Below, piece after piece: positions 33,195-44,427 of a DNA stretch of 64,000 nucleotides. The notes beneath the pieces are model-generated. The model saw only the letters and a program-made list of their open reading frames with translations, was not told the DNA's origin and did not search any database. The translations under genes were made by a program, and so were the position numbers. The stretch is from positions 24,754,001-24,818,000 of the forward strand of contig NC_091674.1 of the NCBI RefSeq assembly GCF_042453785.1, written 5' to 3'. The stretch is from Malus domestica. Taxonomy: Eukaryota; Streptophyta; Magnoliopsida; Rosales; Rosaceae. The first letter of the stretch is position 1. The number at the start of each line of letters is the position of its first letter.

Positions 33195-36023
33195 ACTAGT
33201 TTTGATATTGAAAACAGAAACCGTGCACTCACCACATGATGCTATCACAGGAAAGTCGGGGTGCCTTGCAATGGATCTTATACTACCTGAACACTTGCCC
33301 AAAAAGCATCCTAACAATTTCCCTGTAGTGAAACACAGCATTAATAGTCGGAAAAGAAAGATTACAGAGTAGCAAAAATAACATCAAGAAGTCTATACTA
33401 TCGTTATATGTTTCCAGGGGGCAACACACAACCATTTTATGCCTATCCATAACACCAATAATGCCCTCAAATAGTGCAACGGGACTTCCGCAGTGTACAT
33501 TCCTGACACAGGCAGTTGGTACACCAGTCATTCCATAATTTAGGTAGCAAGTACCATGCTCAACAGATGGCTATTTCTAATCATGCCCAAATGGGCCAAA
33601 TCCATAACTCAACTATTTTTGCCAATTCAATTCAATTCAAATTGTTCTTAATTTGATTGATGGTACAGAATTCCTACAAGGTCTAATCCGACCCCACCAC
33701 TTATCAGAATGTTCTAATAAGGTCAATGCACCTGTGCGTATGTCAAAAGAAGCTAGGTCACCAGATCCATTCCCTACATAGATTGTGTAGCCATCTATAT
33801 CTTCCGCTACAGATTTAATAGCAGTCTCCCGAAAATCAAATGATATGACAGGTCTTCGCTGAGCAGAAATGTCATAGAGACGAACCTGTTGAAAAAAAGA
33901 GTCATAAGGTGCCAAGAGAATCCTTTTCGCATGAGCTACCAAGGAGTAGACATTCACTAAAGTTAACTTCTAAAACAAAAGTAAACATCATAAGATTCCA
34001 ACTATAATTAACTTTATGTATAAACTGTTCATCTTTCAAGGGATTGAAGAGCTTCTAATATAATTAACAACTTGAAGCATTCTTACAGAGTAAAGGGAGC
34101 ACTTTCCACAGGTAGTTTATTCCCAGCTGAAAACAACAACAAAATCAATCCTACTTAGGAGATTATTACCTCATGACTGTTGGTGCCAGCAACAAATTTA
34201 CGATGATCATCTTTACTCAAAAATGTGGCAGATGTGAACCAAGTTGGCGTAAAGATGCCAAGGCTGTTTTTAGGAGGCTGCTCAGGGTAAAAAATGAGAA
34301 TAAACGTCGGATAAACTGATTGTAAAACACAAGAGTATATGTATCGGTTTCTTCAAGATATAATGATAGAAGATAGAAATTCTCACAGGTTTGGCTGTCC
34401 AAATCTTGGCACAGCTGTCAAGATCCCAGACATTCATCTCAACACGCTTCCTGAATGTGAAAATAATAAGGTCGCCGCTTAGACCAATATTCTAGTGATG
34501 ACAATCTTTGTTTAATGAAGACAAGTAGATTTTAAACCTCCTAGAAAAAGTTACTCAACATGAGAACTCACCCTCCAAATAAGAAATAGTTTTCACTCCC
34601 ATCCACTTTAGAACATGAGATACTGCCACCGGCACCCACACTCCATGTTCTTGAAGACCCAGAAGAAGTAACATCTGCTGCTGGTTTAGTCAATTCAAAG
34701 GATTTTATGTTTGCATTTCCATTTGTTGTACATGTAAGCAAAGTGCAAGACCTAGCAGAAAATGATTTAAAAAATATCAGCAACTGTATGCATAAAGGGA
34801 TAACTCCACTGATTTCAATAACATTGACATAAGAATATGGACGAACTTGAGACGCCCCTCATTGGTTAAAGCTTAAGAAAAGTTGGTTTTCAGGGGACAT
34901 TTATATAGGTTGGTATACATGCTAACAATTGAACTAAAATGAAAAACAAACAACTGAAACATGCAAGAGGGATCCGTTGGTGCACGTATGATTAGCATTC
35001 CACAAACCAGTGCACCAGAAAGTGGACCTATACAATCTAAGTGTAATGCAACACACTCAAAATTGGAGTAAAAAAGAATATTAGAAAATTAGTGAACCTA
35101 AAATTGAACACCCAAGCATACCCAACCCCGAGCATCCTAAAATGATTTAGTAATCTAAATTTATTAGAAATTCCAGCAATCAACTTATGTCGCAAACAAA
35201 AACTTTGGGATTGTAAGGTATCTCATTGTCGTTGGTATTGGCAGAAAACCAGGAAATCACAGAAGTCATCTCACCTAGAAGCCAATTCCAAATTCTTTTT
35301 GGCAAACAAATGTAATCCAGCAACAGGGTCGTCCCCACCGTTATCACTAGAATTGGTGACTGCGAAGCGGAGACCACCATTAAGAGGATTTAGAACCTCA
35401 ATCTGTAAGACATACAAGCACACAACAGTTATCAGCCCCTGTAACTAATAACACGGAAACCCCGAATTGCTCCCACATATTCATAGTCCAAAGACGCCAC
35501 TCACCGTCCCATTTCTTCTGGCAACAGCTAGTAACTGCAACATTACAAAAAGGGGAAATTTTAATCACTCCCTTCTTTCACATTTTTACCTCAAAAAACA
35601 CAGAGCATAAAGCATATTCCCAACACACGAGTGATAAAACTGCAGTCTTTCAATAAACCAAAACGCATTGCATTCACTTTTTATGATTTCGAACGCAAAA
35701 AACAAACAGAGGAACTGATACCGGGTCGGATTTTCGGTCATCGATAGAGGCGGCGAGCACGCTTTTAGACGAATCGGGTTCGCCCCATCTCTCAACCACC
35801 TTAGGTTCTGCTCTTCCTTGCTGACCCCGAGCTTCAATAACTAGAAAAAATAAAAGGAAGAGAAAATTGAGTTTTAGACATTTAGCAAAAGAATTAGCCG
35901 TTGATGCTCGTTGATTAAGAAAAGAGCAGGAGAAGATTTACCTTTGATGAGACCAAGCTCATCGAAGGTTAGAGCTCGAAGTGGAGGGCAACCTGGGCAC
36001 TCGAGAGTGGTCGTACGAGGCAT
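32369..36023 (-). CDS. WD-repeat ribosome-biogenesis protein, WDR74/NSA1-like
   Basis: Twelve coding exons on the minus strand: 35942-36023, 35722-35840, 35505-35534, 35275-35402, 34572-34751, 34387-34450, 34170-34277, 33732-33885, 33233-33322, 33009-33064, 32795-32852, 32369-32703. They total 1404 bp and 467 residues with unbroken phase. The N-terminus is MPRTTTLECPGCPPLRALTF. WD-type strands include MNVWDLDSCAKIWTAKP, VRLYDISAQRRPVISFDFRE, GDLASFDIRTG and LDSYLRLWNVKTRQLL. The last exon encodes a Lys-rich tail (VKKKKSQKKNGSKKEAKAK) typical of nucleolar proteins. The yeast relative NSA1 and animal WDR74 act with the AAA-ATPase Rix7/NVL in early 60S subunit maturation, so a nucleolar role is expected. 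A (GA)n microsatellite (33159-33193) lies in intron 9, close to exon 9. All junctions follow GT-AG. Confidence 0.9.
33159..33193. repeat. (GA)n microsatellite in an intron
   Basis: About 17 GA units, preceded by gcgtgcgcgc. It lies within intron 9 of the WDR74-like gene, about 40 bp from exon 9. Open frames through it on either strand are artefacts of the repeat. Confidence 0.95.
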
Positions 36024-37258
36024 GGTGTTTTTCTTTGTTTCTCTGCTTCTGACTCCTCGCACACAGATGGGAGAAAGACAGAAACCCCATAAACCCTAGC
36101 TTTTCAATAAAATGCTTTTTGGTACCCTTGTTTTTAGGTAATTCTCTTTCTGCCCCATGCTTTACCATTGTTTTACTTTTTAGTTCACTTATTATTATTA
36201 TTATATTATAAAATCGACGATGTGTGTAATGGAATAAATGTAATAAAACACAAAATTTACAAGGTTCGTCTACAGTTAGTGTGACTGGAGTACGTCATCG
36301 GGCCAGCAGTGGTGCTTTCATTATAAATTAGAATAATAGGAGTACAAAAATAACTCTCTTTATTATCTCCTCTCCTCTTCCTCTCTTTTCTCTCTTCCTC
36401 TTTTGTTAATTTCTTACTTTCATCCTTAGGTGTGTTGTGTTCCATAAGACTTGCTTTTATAGAAGCAAATCATGAGCAACATAGTGAAAGGCGTATTAGT
36501 GGAGTCACCTAACATTCCATCCAATAAAGACAGATTGAAGTGGATTAGTGGCCAGCCATCCAGTCACCTTTACAACATATTATTACTATTACTACTATTA
36601 TTATTATTATTATTTTTTGGTACCCTTGGTTTTAGGTAATTCTCTTTTTGCCCCATGCTTCTTCTTTTTTATTATTATTATTATTATAACTCTGGAGAAA
36701 GAGATGCGGAGAGAATCTCAACTTTTTGTATACAACTACTATCCTAATTCCTAGAATTCTAAGAGACATTACAACACTACCAACACTTCGTAAATGATCA
36801 AAGCATAGTAAAATTTTCTAGATTTGACTTTGGGACATCACGACTCACAGTAGTTTTAATTTCTCAAATCACATGTAGCTAAAATTCGTAGTCAAAACTA
36901 GAGAGCCAAAACATTAATATTCATAACTAATACCGCCATTGTGGCATTGTGTACCACGAAAGTCTGTATCCACAAAAAAGAAACAAAAAAAGCACTAAAA
37001 TATCAAGGTCTTCAATCAAAACATGAATTTCAAACTCTAACAAAAGAAAATGTCTACATATACAAGTAATACCCAAATAATGCCACTTAGTATTAGGGTC
37101 TAGTGATATTCTTCTTCACTTGGTATTCATGTTGACTTATAAGTGAGAGGTCTTTGGTTCGATTATCGCCAAAGGCGAATTTGAACCACATTATTACTAG
37201 CCCATTATGACGCCGAGCACAAAATACCCAAATAATGTGGGCATTAAAAATAGGAAAT
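36024..37258. other. Upstream region of the WDR74-like gene and spacer
   Basis: The 5' UTR and promoter of the WD-repeat gene should lie at 36024-36200. A segment of about 55 bp (36119-36165: ggtacccttg...gccccatgctt) recurs at 36618-36662, each copy followed by an ATT-repeat. A (TTA)n-type microsatellite spans about 36578-36613. No gene is visible in the remainder. Confidence 0.55.
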
Positions 37259-38097
37259 TGTTGTAAGCCTATTTGATTGAACTAATCTAAGGGATTAGAG
37301 AGATAGGGAGCCGGCGGTATTGAGGGAGAATAGAGAGTGATTTAATTGTGAGGTATGTTTGTATCACCCCATTATGCCTTTATTTATAGTAGTAGGATAG
37401 ACAAAAACCTTACCCTTTATTATTACAACTTTTAATAGGCAATCAACTCCTAATAGGAATATAAGATACATTCCTATATCTACTAGGATTTACATAATCA
37501 TATTCCTATTCTAAATATGATTGCAACACTTCCCCTTGAGTGCGTAAACACTTAACAAATCATCGCATCAGATCTTCAGCATATAAGGTAGAATAATTGA
37601 TGAAGCCATCGACATAACGGGTGAACGCAAGTCTCAAATTTAAGAGAGTATGCATTGGTAGTAAAACTCACAAACCTCGCTATGGTAAAACCCAAGGTAT
37701 GGGGAAAAAGCCATATGGTAAGGAGAAAAGTAAGAAGTATGTATAATGTCTAAAACAAACGTTAGACGGGACGAAAGTAGTGAACTCAAAGGAGTATGAT
37801 CATCCCAGGTTGGGTGCCTCACCAAAACCTCATTAGGTAGCAAAAACCCAATGGGAAAAATGCTCCTAATCGTAGGAAAAAGAGTACATTAAGATTAAGT
37901 GAGTATGCTTCAAGTACTCCCCCTGAGTTAGACATAACTTCAAAATAAGATAACTACAAGCAATTCAATTCAAATAATTTATGCATAACAATTTCATGGA
38001 CGAGCTTCTGAAAAGTAGACTTGGGTAATGACTTGGTGAAGAGATCGGCCAGGTTATCCTGGGAACGGATTTGCATGACTTCAATGTTCTGATGTTA

Positions 38098-41000
38098 CTA
38101 CTGGTGGTGTGAGTAAACGAATTTTGGCGCTATGTGCTTGGTGTTGTCTCTTTTGATGTATCCCTTCTTTAATTGCTCGACACATGCTGCATTGTCTTCA
38201 AAGATCGTCATAGGAAAGTCAACGACAGAAGTAAAACTACTAATGCTTCGAATATGTTCCATAACTATTCTCAACCAAAAACACTTGTGCAATGCTTCAT
38301 GTAAAGCGAGAATCTTAGCATGGTTCGAAGAAGTCGCAATTAGCGTTTGCTTGGTAGACCTCCAAGATATAGCGATGTCTCCAATATTAAAGACATAAAC
38401 CGTTTGAGAACGTGCCATATATGGGTCAAACAGATATCCAACATTTGCATAACCAACAAGGCGAAAATCAATTTAAGGACCATAGGGGGCGGCAACACTT
38501 GAAGATTCGTGGGTATATAACAAGCCCAAATCCGTCGTACACTTGAGGTAGCGGAAAATGTCTTTAACACCATTCAGTGCCTGCTTGCGGGTTCATACTG
38601 AATCTAGCCAAAAGATTAACAGCGAAAGAGATGTTGGGTATAGTGCACTAAGCTAAGTACAATAAAACCCTAATTGCACTTAGGTAAGGAACTTCGGGTT
38701 CCAAAATCTCTTCCTCATCCTCCTTTGGATGGAAAGGGTCTCGTTTGGCATCTAGAGTCCGAACGACCATAGGTGTACTCGAAGGTTTCGTTTTATCCTC
38801 ATAAAATGTCGCAATACCTTTTGGGTGTAGTTCGATTGATGTACTAGGATTCCATCCGAACAATGCTCGATCTCCAAGCCGAGACAATATTGAGTTTTCC
38901 TAAGATCCTTCATCTCAAATTCCGATTTCAAGTGCATAGCAATTTCCTCAAGCTCTGTAGGAGTCCCGATGAAGTTCATGTCGTCGACATAAACTGCAAC
39001 GATTGCAAATCTGGAATGTGACTTCTTTATGAACACACATGAGCATAATTCGTTGTTCACATAACCCTGACTTGTCAAATATTCACTCAGACAGTTATAC
39101 CACATTCGTCCGAATTGTTTCAATCTGTAAAGTGACCTCATCAACCTAATTGAGAGAGTGTTCCATGGTCTAAAACTATTTGAACCAGTCAGTGGAAGTT
39201 ATTCTGGAACTTTCATGTAGATTTTCGTATCTAGAATCCCTATAGAGATACGCAGTTACCACATCTATAAGCTGCATATTTAGTTTTTTCAGAAACTACC
39301 AAACTGATTAGGTAGCGGAACGTCCATTACGGAGGAATACGCTTCCTTGTAATCAATCTCAGGGCATTGAGAGAAGCCTTGCGCTACAAAGCGTGCTTTG
39401 TATCGCACTATTTCATTCTTCTCATTACACTTCTTCACGAAAACCCACTTGTAGCCAACGGGTTTCACATGTAGTGGTGTAAGAATAATAGGTCTAAACA
39501 CTTTACATTTCACGAGCGAATCGAGTTTGACCTGGATTGATTGTTTCCAGTTTGACTAATCGGTTATACGTTGGCATTCATCAACGAAACGTGGTTCAAT
39601 GTCATTGTTAAGCATGATGTCAGTAGCTACTATGTATGCAAATGCATCATCGACGATCATCTCATTCTGATTCCTAACCTCATCCAATACTGCGTAATGG
39701 ATCGAAATCTCACGATTCTCGGGAAGTCAAGTTGTCTCATTTAAGACATCGTCGTAATCTATAATAACCTCATGCGTTGGAACGAATAAGCGAGCGATGG
39801 TCAGATTCAAACTAGGGTCACTAGTTGGTGCCATTTTCCTCTTTCGGGGTTGTGAATCCTTTAAACCAAGGGGTCTGCCACGCTTCAGGGTCGGAGTAAA
39901 TGATTGGCTAGTCGTCAATGTACCATACCGTGTGGAAGGTGCGGCCTCCCCCACCTTCGGGGATGGTCTGGCCTTCACATATGAGTTATTGACGTACGCG
40001 GGGTACATCTATCCTTGCAGGTGCTTTTGCAACGGGTATATGTGACCTTGTCACATTAGTTAGATCATTAAAAACATCTGGCATGCTCTGAAGATCTATA
40101 ATTTGTCACACTTCAGTTTTAGACTGGGTAGTACGAGGATCTAAATGAGACATAGTGGGAGCATACCACGACAATTCACGGTGTTCTACAAGAACGTTAG
40201 CATGCTTATCTCCTCCTAATGACAGGAAGACTATCTTATTAAAGTGACAATTTGCAAAACATGCGGTAAAGAGATCTCAAGGGTTCTAAATAGCGAACAA
40301 TTGATGGCGAATCATAACCAACATAGATTCCTATATTTCTCTGATGACCCATTTTGGTACGTAGCGGCAGTACTATTGGCACATAAATTGCACACCCAAA
40401 CACCCATAAATGCAAGACGTCAGGCTTGTATCCAGTGACCAACTGTAACAGTGAATGTGGTTGGGTAGCGGTGGGCCTCAGGGGGACCAACATAGCTATG
40501 TGCAATATTGCATAGCCCTAGGCAGATACCGGCAGTTTGGTTCTTATAACTAAAGTCCGAGCTATCAATTAAATGCGCTTTATGAAAGCTTCTTCCAGGC
40601 CATTTTGGATGTAAACATGGGGTACAAGATGTTCCATATCAATCCCTACTGATATGAAATAATCGTCAAAAGTTTGTGACGTAAACTCTCCAGTGTTATC
40701 CAGTCGAATCGACTGAATCGAATAATCAGAATGGTGAGCCCTTAGCTTAATGATTTGTGCTAAGAGTTTTAGCAAATGCAGCGTTGCGTGTGGACAACAG
40801 ACAAACATATGACCATCGTGTTGATACATCAACCAACACCATAAAATATTTAAATGGTTCGCAAGTTGGTTAAATAGGTCCACAAATATCCTCTTGAATC
40901 TTCTGCATAAACTTAGGGGGGTTATGAATGATCTTTGTAATTGAGGGTTGAGTATTCAACTTCCCTAAAGAACACGCTTTGCATGACGGGAATCCAACGT

Positions 41001-42591
41001 AAGGAGGTAACCGATGCCTATGTGATGATTTGAGGATACAGCGCATCATGTCACGTCCAAGATGTCCCAAACGGTTATACCAAATCAACAAAGTGCTCTG
41101 GAACTCTGGCATAGGGCCGACCACATGGTGGGCTTCTATGCCACGAATGGTTGTGATGTACAACCCACTTGGGAGACGTTCCAACTTCTCGTAAATACGT
41201 TTCTGGCCATATTCGTACGAAGTGATACGAGGAAATTTAGAACTATTATCTTCAGTGGTTTCAATATGATATTGATTATCTCGAATATCTGTAAAACTCA
41301 GCAACGTTCTTCCGGAACGTGGAGAATGGAGTGCCTCTTTAATGGTTAAGACTGTACCATTGGACAACATGATACGTGCCTTTCCGTATCCTTCAATTAG
41401 GTTGGATGAGCCTGAAAGAGTTGTCAGAGGTGCTTTCTTGGGTATTACAAACCAAAACCAAACAAATTATTCCAAATACTTAGAAAAATTGTTCAAAATT
41501 AAACCATAAACCTAGAAAAATAGGGGAGAGGGGTTGGCCACTCTTAGTGGGTTCGGCTATTAAGGGTAAACACCCTAAAAACATGTCTAATTTATTCATC
41601 CATAGGAGCTGACGCCTCCTGAAAATTCGATATCTCCATTGATGTAGTAGCATATTCGGGATGTTCCACATGTGCAAAATTAGACTCACGACGGGAATGA
41701 TATTTTGCAATAGCCTCAGGGTTAACTCAGCATACGCGTGACCAATGATCATTTGATCCACAGCAGTATCACATGTCCATTTCAGTAAAAGCTAACTGAA
41801 TGGGAGCTTTGCCCTTGTTCTTGAAGTTCGAGGTCTTAGGGGCAAGGGGTGGACGTTGATGGGTTACATTTCCACCCTTAGGGCCAGCACTCTGTTGACC
41901 TTGGGCCCGTGGCTGGGCTTGCTACCCATTACCATAGCCACCACGACTCTTTCATCGTTTGTGGCTGCTAGAATTGGTCGCATGCGCTTCAAGAGCGGCG
42001 TTCAAGCCAGTTGGTCTAGCTTGATGATTCTTCATCAAAAGCTGGTTCTGTTTTATAGCGAGAAGTAGTACAAAAATCAAATCTAAAAATTTGGTGATTT
42101 TTTGTGCCCTATATTGTTGATGCAGGACAATATTGGTAGCATGGACTGTCGAATACGTTTTCTCCAGGATATCTGATTCAGTTAGTTCCATTTTATAGAA
42201 CTTCAGCAATGATCGGATTCTATAAACTTCAGAGTTATATTCATTCACGAACTTAAAGTCTTGGAAGCGAAGATGCTGCCAATCGTGTCTTGCTTCATGT
42301 AAGTATATTGTCTTTCCGGTGATCGAAACGGTCGGCCAAAGCAAGCCAGAGGGTGAATGGGTCCTCCTCAGCGAGGTACTCGGTCTACAGAGCATCATGG
42401 ATGTGTCTTCGAATAAAGATCATTGCAGCAGCTTTTTGAGCTTCGTCGACAGGTTTGTCTTCGATATGTGCCTCGATGGTGGCTCTAATACCTTTTGCAG
42501 TAAGATAGGGTTTCATGTCTTGAACCCACTTCAGGTAGTTTCTTCCAAAGACTTCCAGAGAAGTGAAATCGAGCTTGTTCAAGTTCGACAT
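38098..42591 (-). pseudogene. Copia gag-pol remnants
   Basis: The fragments read: gag N-terminus MSNLNKLDFTSLEVFGRNYL (from 42591) and a second gag frame at 41952-42398; GAG-pre-integrase with LLIWYNRLGHLGRDMM and CKACSLGKL (40870-41370); integrase with IRLDNTGEFTSQTF and NGLEEAFIKR (40569-40883); RT with YKARFVAQGFSQCPEIDY (39289-39513) and the catalytic YVDD in AVYVDDMNFIG (38752-39144); RNase H with DIAISWRSTKQTLIATSSN (38098-38418). Stops and frameshifts lie between nearly all of them, so no functional protein remains. The zinc knuckle and protease were not recognisable. Confidence 0.85.
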
Positions 42592-42948
42592 GTCCCTAAA
42601 ATAGAGGGAACAAAAAAAATATGATTAGTCATATGGTGATCCATAGACATATATCGTAGAACATTCAGGTTCTATAGACATGTATTGGTTTAATTTATGC
42701 ATGAAAACTACAAGTTTCAAGTGGTAAGTTTTGAATGAAACTTCAGGTTTCAAAGGCACTAAATATGAAACTATAGGTTCAATTTAGTTTTATGAACGAT
42801 TAGTTCATAAAGGAGAGATTCCTACAAGAAACACAGAATGCAATATGCTGATTTAAGTGTAGTGAATTTGAGTTTTTTCGGGAACTCAAGTGTGAGAGCT
42901 TCGTTACTACGCAAGTATGTTAACGATTCAAAGTATACAAATAAATTA

Positions 42949-43096
42949 GGGGTGTGCTATCCACACACCCCAAATTACTTCTCACACACCCCTTGTTAAT
43001 TTCTATCCGTTGATCTTCTTCAATTCATCCGATCCAACGGTCGAAAATTAGAAGGGTGTGTGAGAAGTAAAATGGGGTGTGTGGATATCACACCCC
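42949..43096. mobile_element. hAT-like MITE nested in the copia leader
   Basis: The 148-bp fold-back element begins GGGGTGTGCTATCCACACACC and ends with its near-perfect inverse, giving terminal inverted repeats of about 45 bp. Identical 8-mers ataaatta (42941-42948 and 43097-43104) flank it. The middle contains atccgttgatc...gatccaacgg, also inverted. No coding region. Its position shows it is younger than the copia insertion or travelled with the family. Confidence 0.88.
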
Positions 43097-43738
43097 ATAA
43101 ATTATTGAATTGTTAATGTCCCAAAGTGATCATCAGGTCAATAATTTTGAATTCATTATCAGATTAATAGACTGCATGTCATTTTTAATTATTTCAATAG
43201 ATCGGGACCAAACATGGTCAATTGTGGGAGCAAAATAATGCCAAAATAATAGCATAGGGTCGAAAAAGCATAGCCTAAAAAGATTTGGGCTTGGGGTAGC
43301 TACAAAAGGCAACCCACGGGCCAAGGGAACTAGGCGAGCCCAACAGTCAAGATTGCTGGTATTAGGCCAAAGGGGCTCACAGGGACAAACCCAGCTGAAG
43401 CGGCTTGTGGGTTAGCACACGGAAGCCCCAGTCGAAGCTGAAGCTTGGTCTTCGGGCCAGAGGGAAGAAACCCAACCTACTGGGCTGGTAAGCCTAGTTG
43501 TCTGAGTGTAGGAGCAGTAAACCCAAAGGCTGCTACAACGGTCCATGCAGCTGGGCTTTAGGCCAGCCACGGTGCATGGTGTTGCCGACGGTGGTGCTGC
43601 ACCATGCCCAATTTTCTTTCCCTTTTTTTCTTTTGAAATCCCTAGGGTTTGAAAAACCCTAAATTGTTTCTAATTTATTTATATGCTTTGACTCACAAAT
43701 TCCACATAGCAATTTAATTGCGTAATGCATGAAACAAA

Positions 43739-43760
43739 TATATATATATATATATATATT
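43739..43760. repeat. (AT)n microsatellite
   Basis: About 11 AT units inside the leader of the older copia element. Confidence 0.9.
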
Positions 43761-44427
43761 GACAAATATATGAACATATACAATATATATATCGTAAGGA
43801 AAATATAAATATAGAGGGGTTCATACATCATGGAAATGTTTTCATACTTCGTGGATGTTTCAAAAATCTTCTTTTATTTTAAGCGTACTTGATTGGTAGA
43901 AAACAAAGAAGAGCCTTTTAATTTTGTGGAAGATGGCCTTCTCCTACTATCCATCAATTCCTCAAGAACGTGCTGATAAAGTGTTGCAGGCCTATTTGAT
44001 TGAACTAATCTAAGGGATTAGAGAGAGGGGGTCGTCGGTATTAAGGGAGAAGAGAGAGTGATTTAATTGTGAGGTATATTTGTATCACCCCATTGTGCCT
44101 TTATTTATAGTAGTATGATAGGCAAAAACCTTATCCCCTTTAGGAATTTAAGATACATTCAAACATCTAATAGAATTTACACAATCACATTACTATTCTA
44201 AATATGACTGCAACAGAAACAAAAAAAAAAAAAAAAAAACAGAATGTGCATAGAAAGTTATATTTGAAGTCAAGCTTATACGGCCACACTCCGATCCGAT
44301 CCTCACGGCCGCCGGCCTCCAAGATCGTGTACATGATAAGGAGAGCGCGAACGAGTTGATATGGCAAACGCCAAATCGAATGCAACGCTGAGAAAGCTTT
44401 CTTCTTCCTTTGATTCGAACGAACGAA

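Larger units (their letters stand above)
37259..44215 (-). mobile_element. Older, degenerate Ty1/copia element
   Basis: Direct repeats 37259-37528 (270 bp) and 43982-44215 (234 bp) begin TGTTG[T/C]A and end GCAACA. The second lacks roughly 36 bp and has many substitutions, so the insertion is old. The flanks are gaaat (37254-37258) and gaaac (44216-44220), a 5-bp target duplication with one change. Next to the left LTR the minus strand reads aaggggaag, a good polypurine tract. Between the LTRs lie gag, pre-integrase, integrase, RT and RNase H fragments in copia order on the minus strand, in many frames. The leader (42600-43980) is long and carries a nested MITE. The right end lies 212 bp beyond the stop codon of the CoA-ligase gene. 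Confidence 0.9.

Noticed and set aside
33123..33372. Frames rich in RERERE or SLSLSL
   Set aside because: They are the (GA)n microsatellite in an intron.
43960..43982. Standard Met-tRNA primer site for the older copia element
   Set aside because: The minus strand next to its 5' LTR reads tttatcagcacg, which does not match the usual TGGTATCAGAGC well, so no primer site was called.
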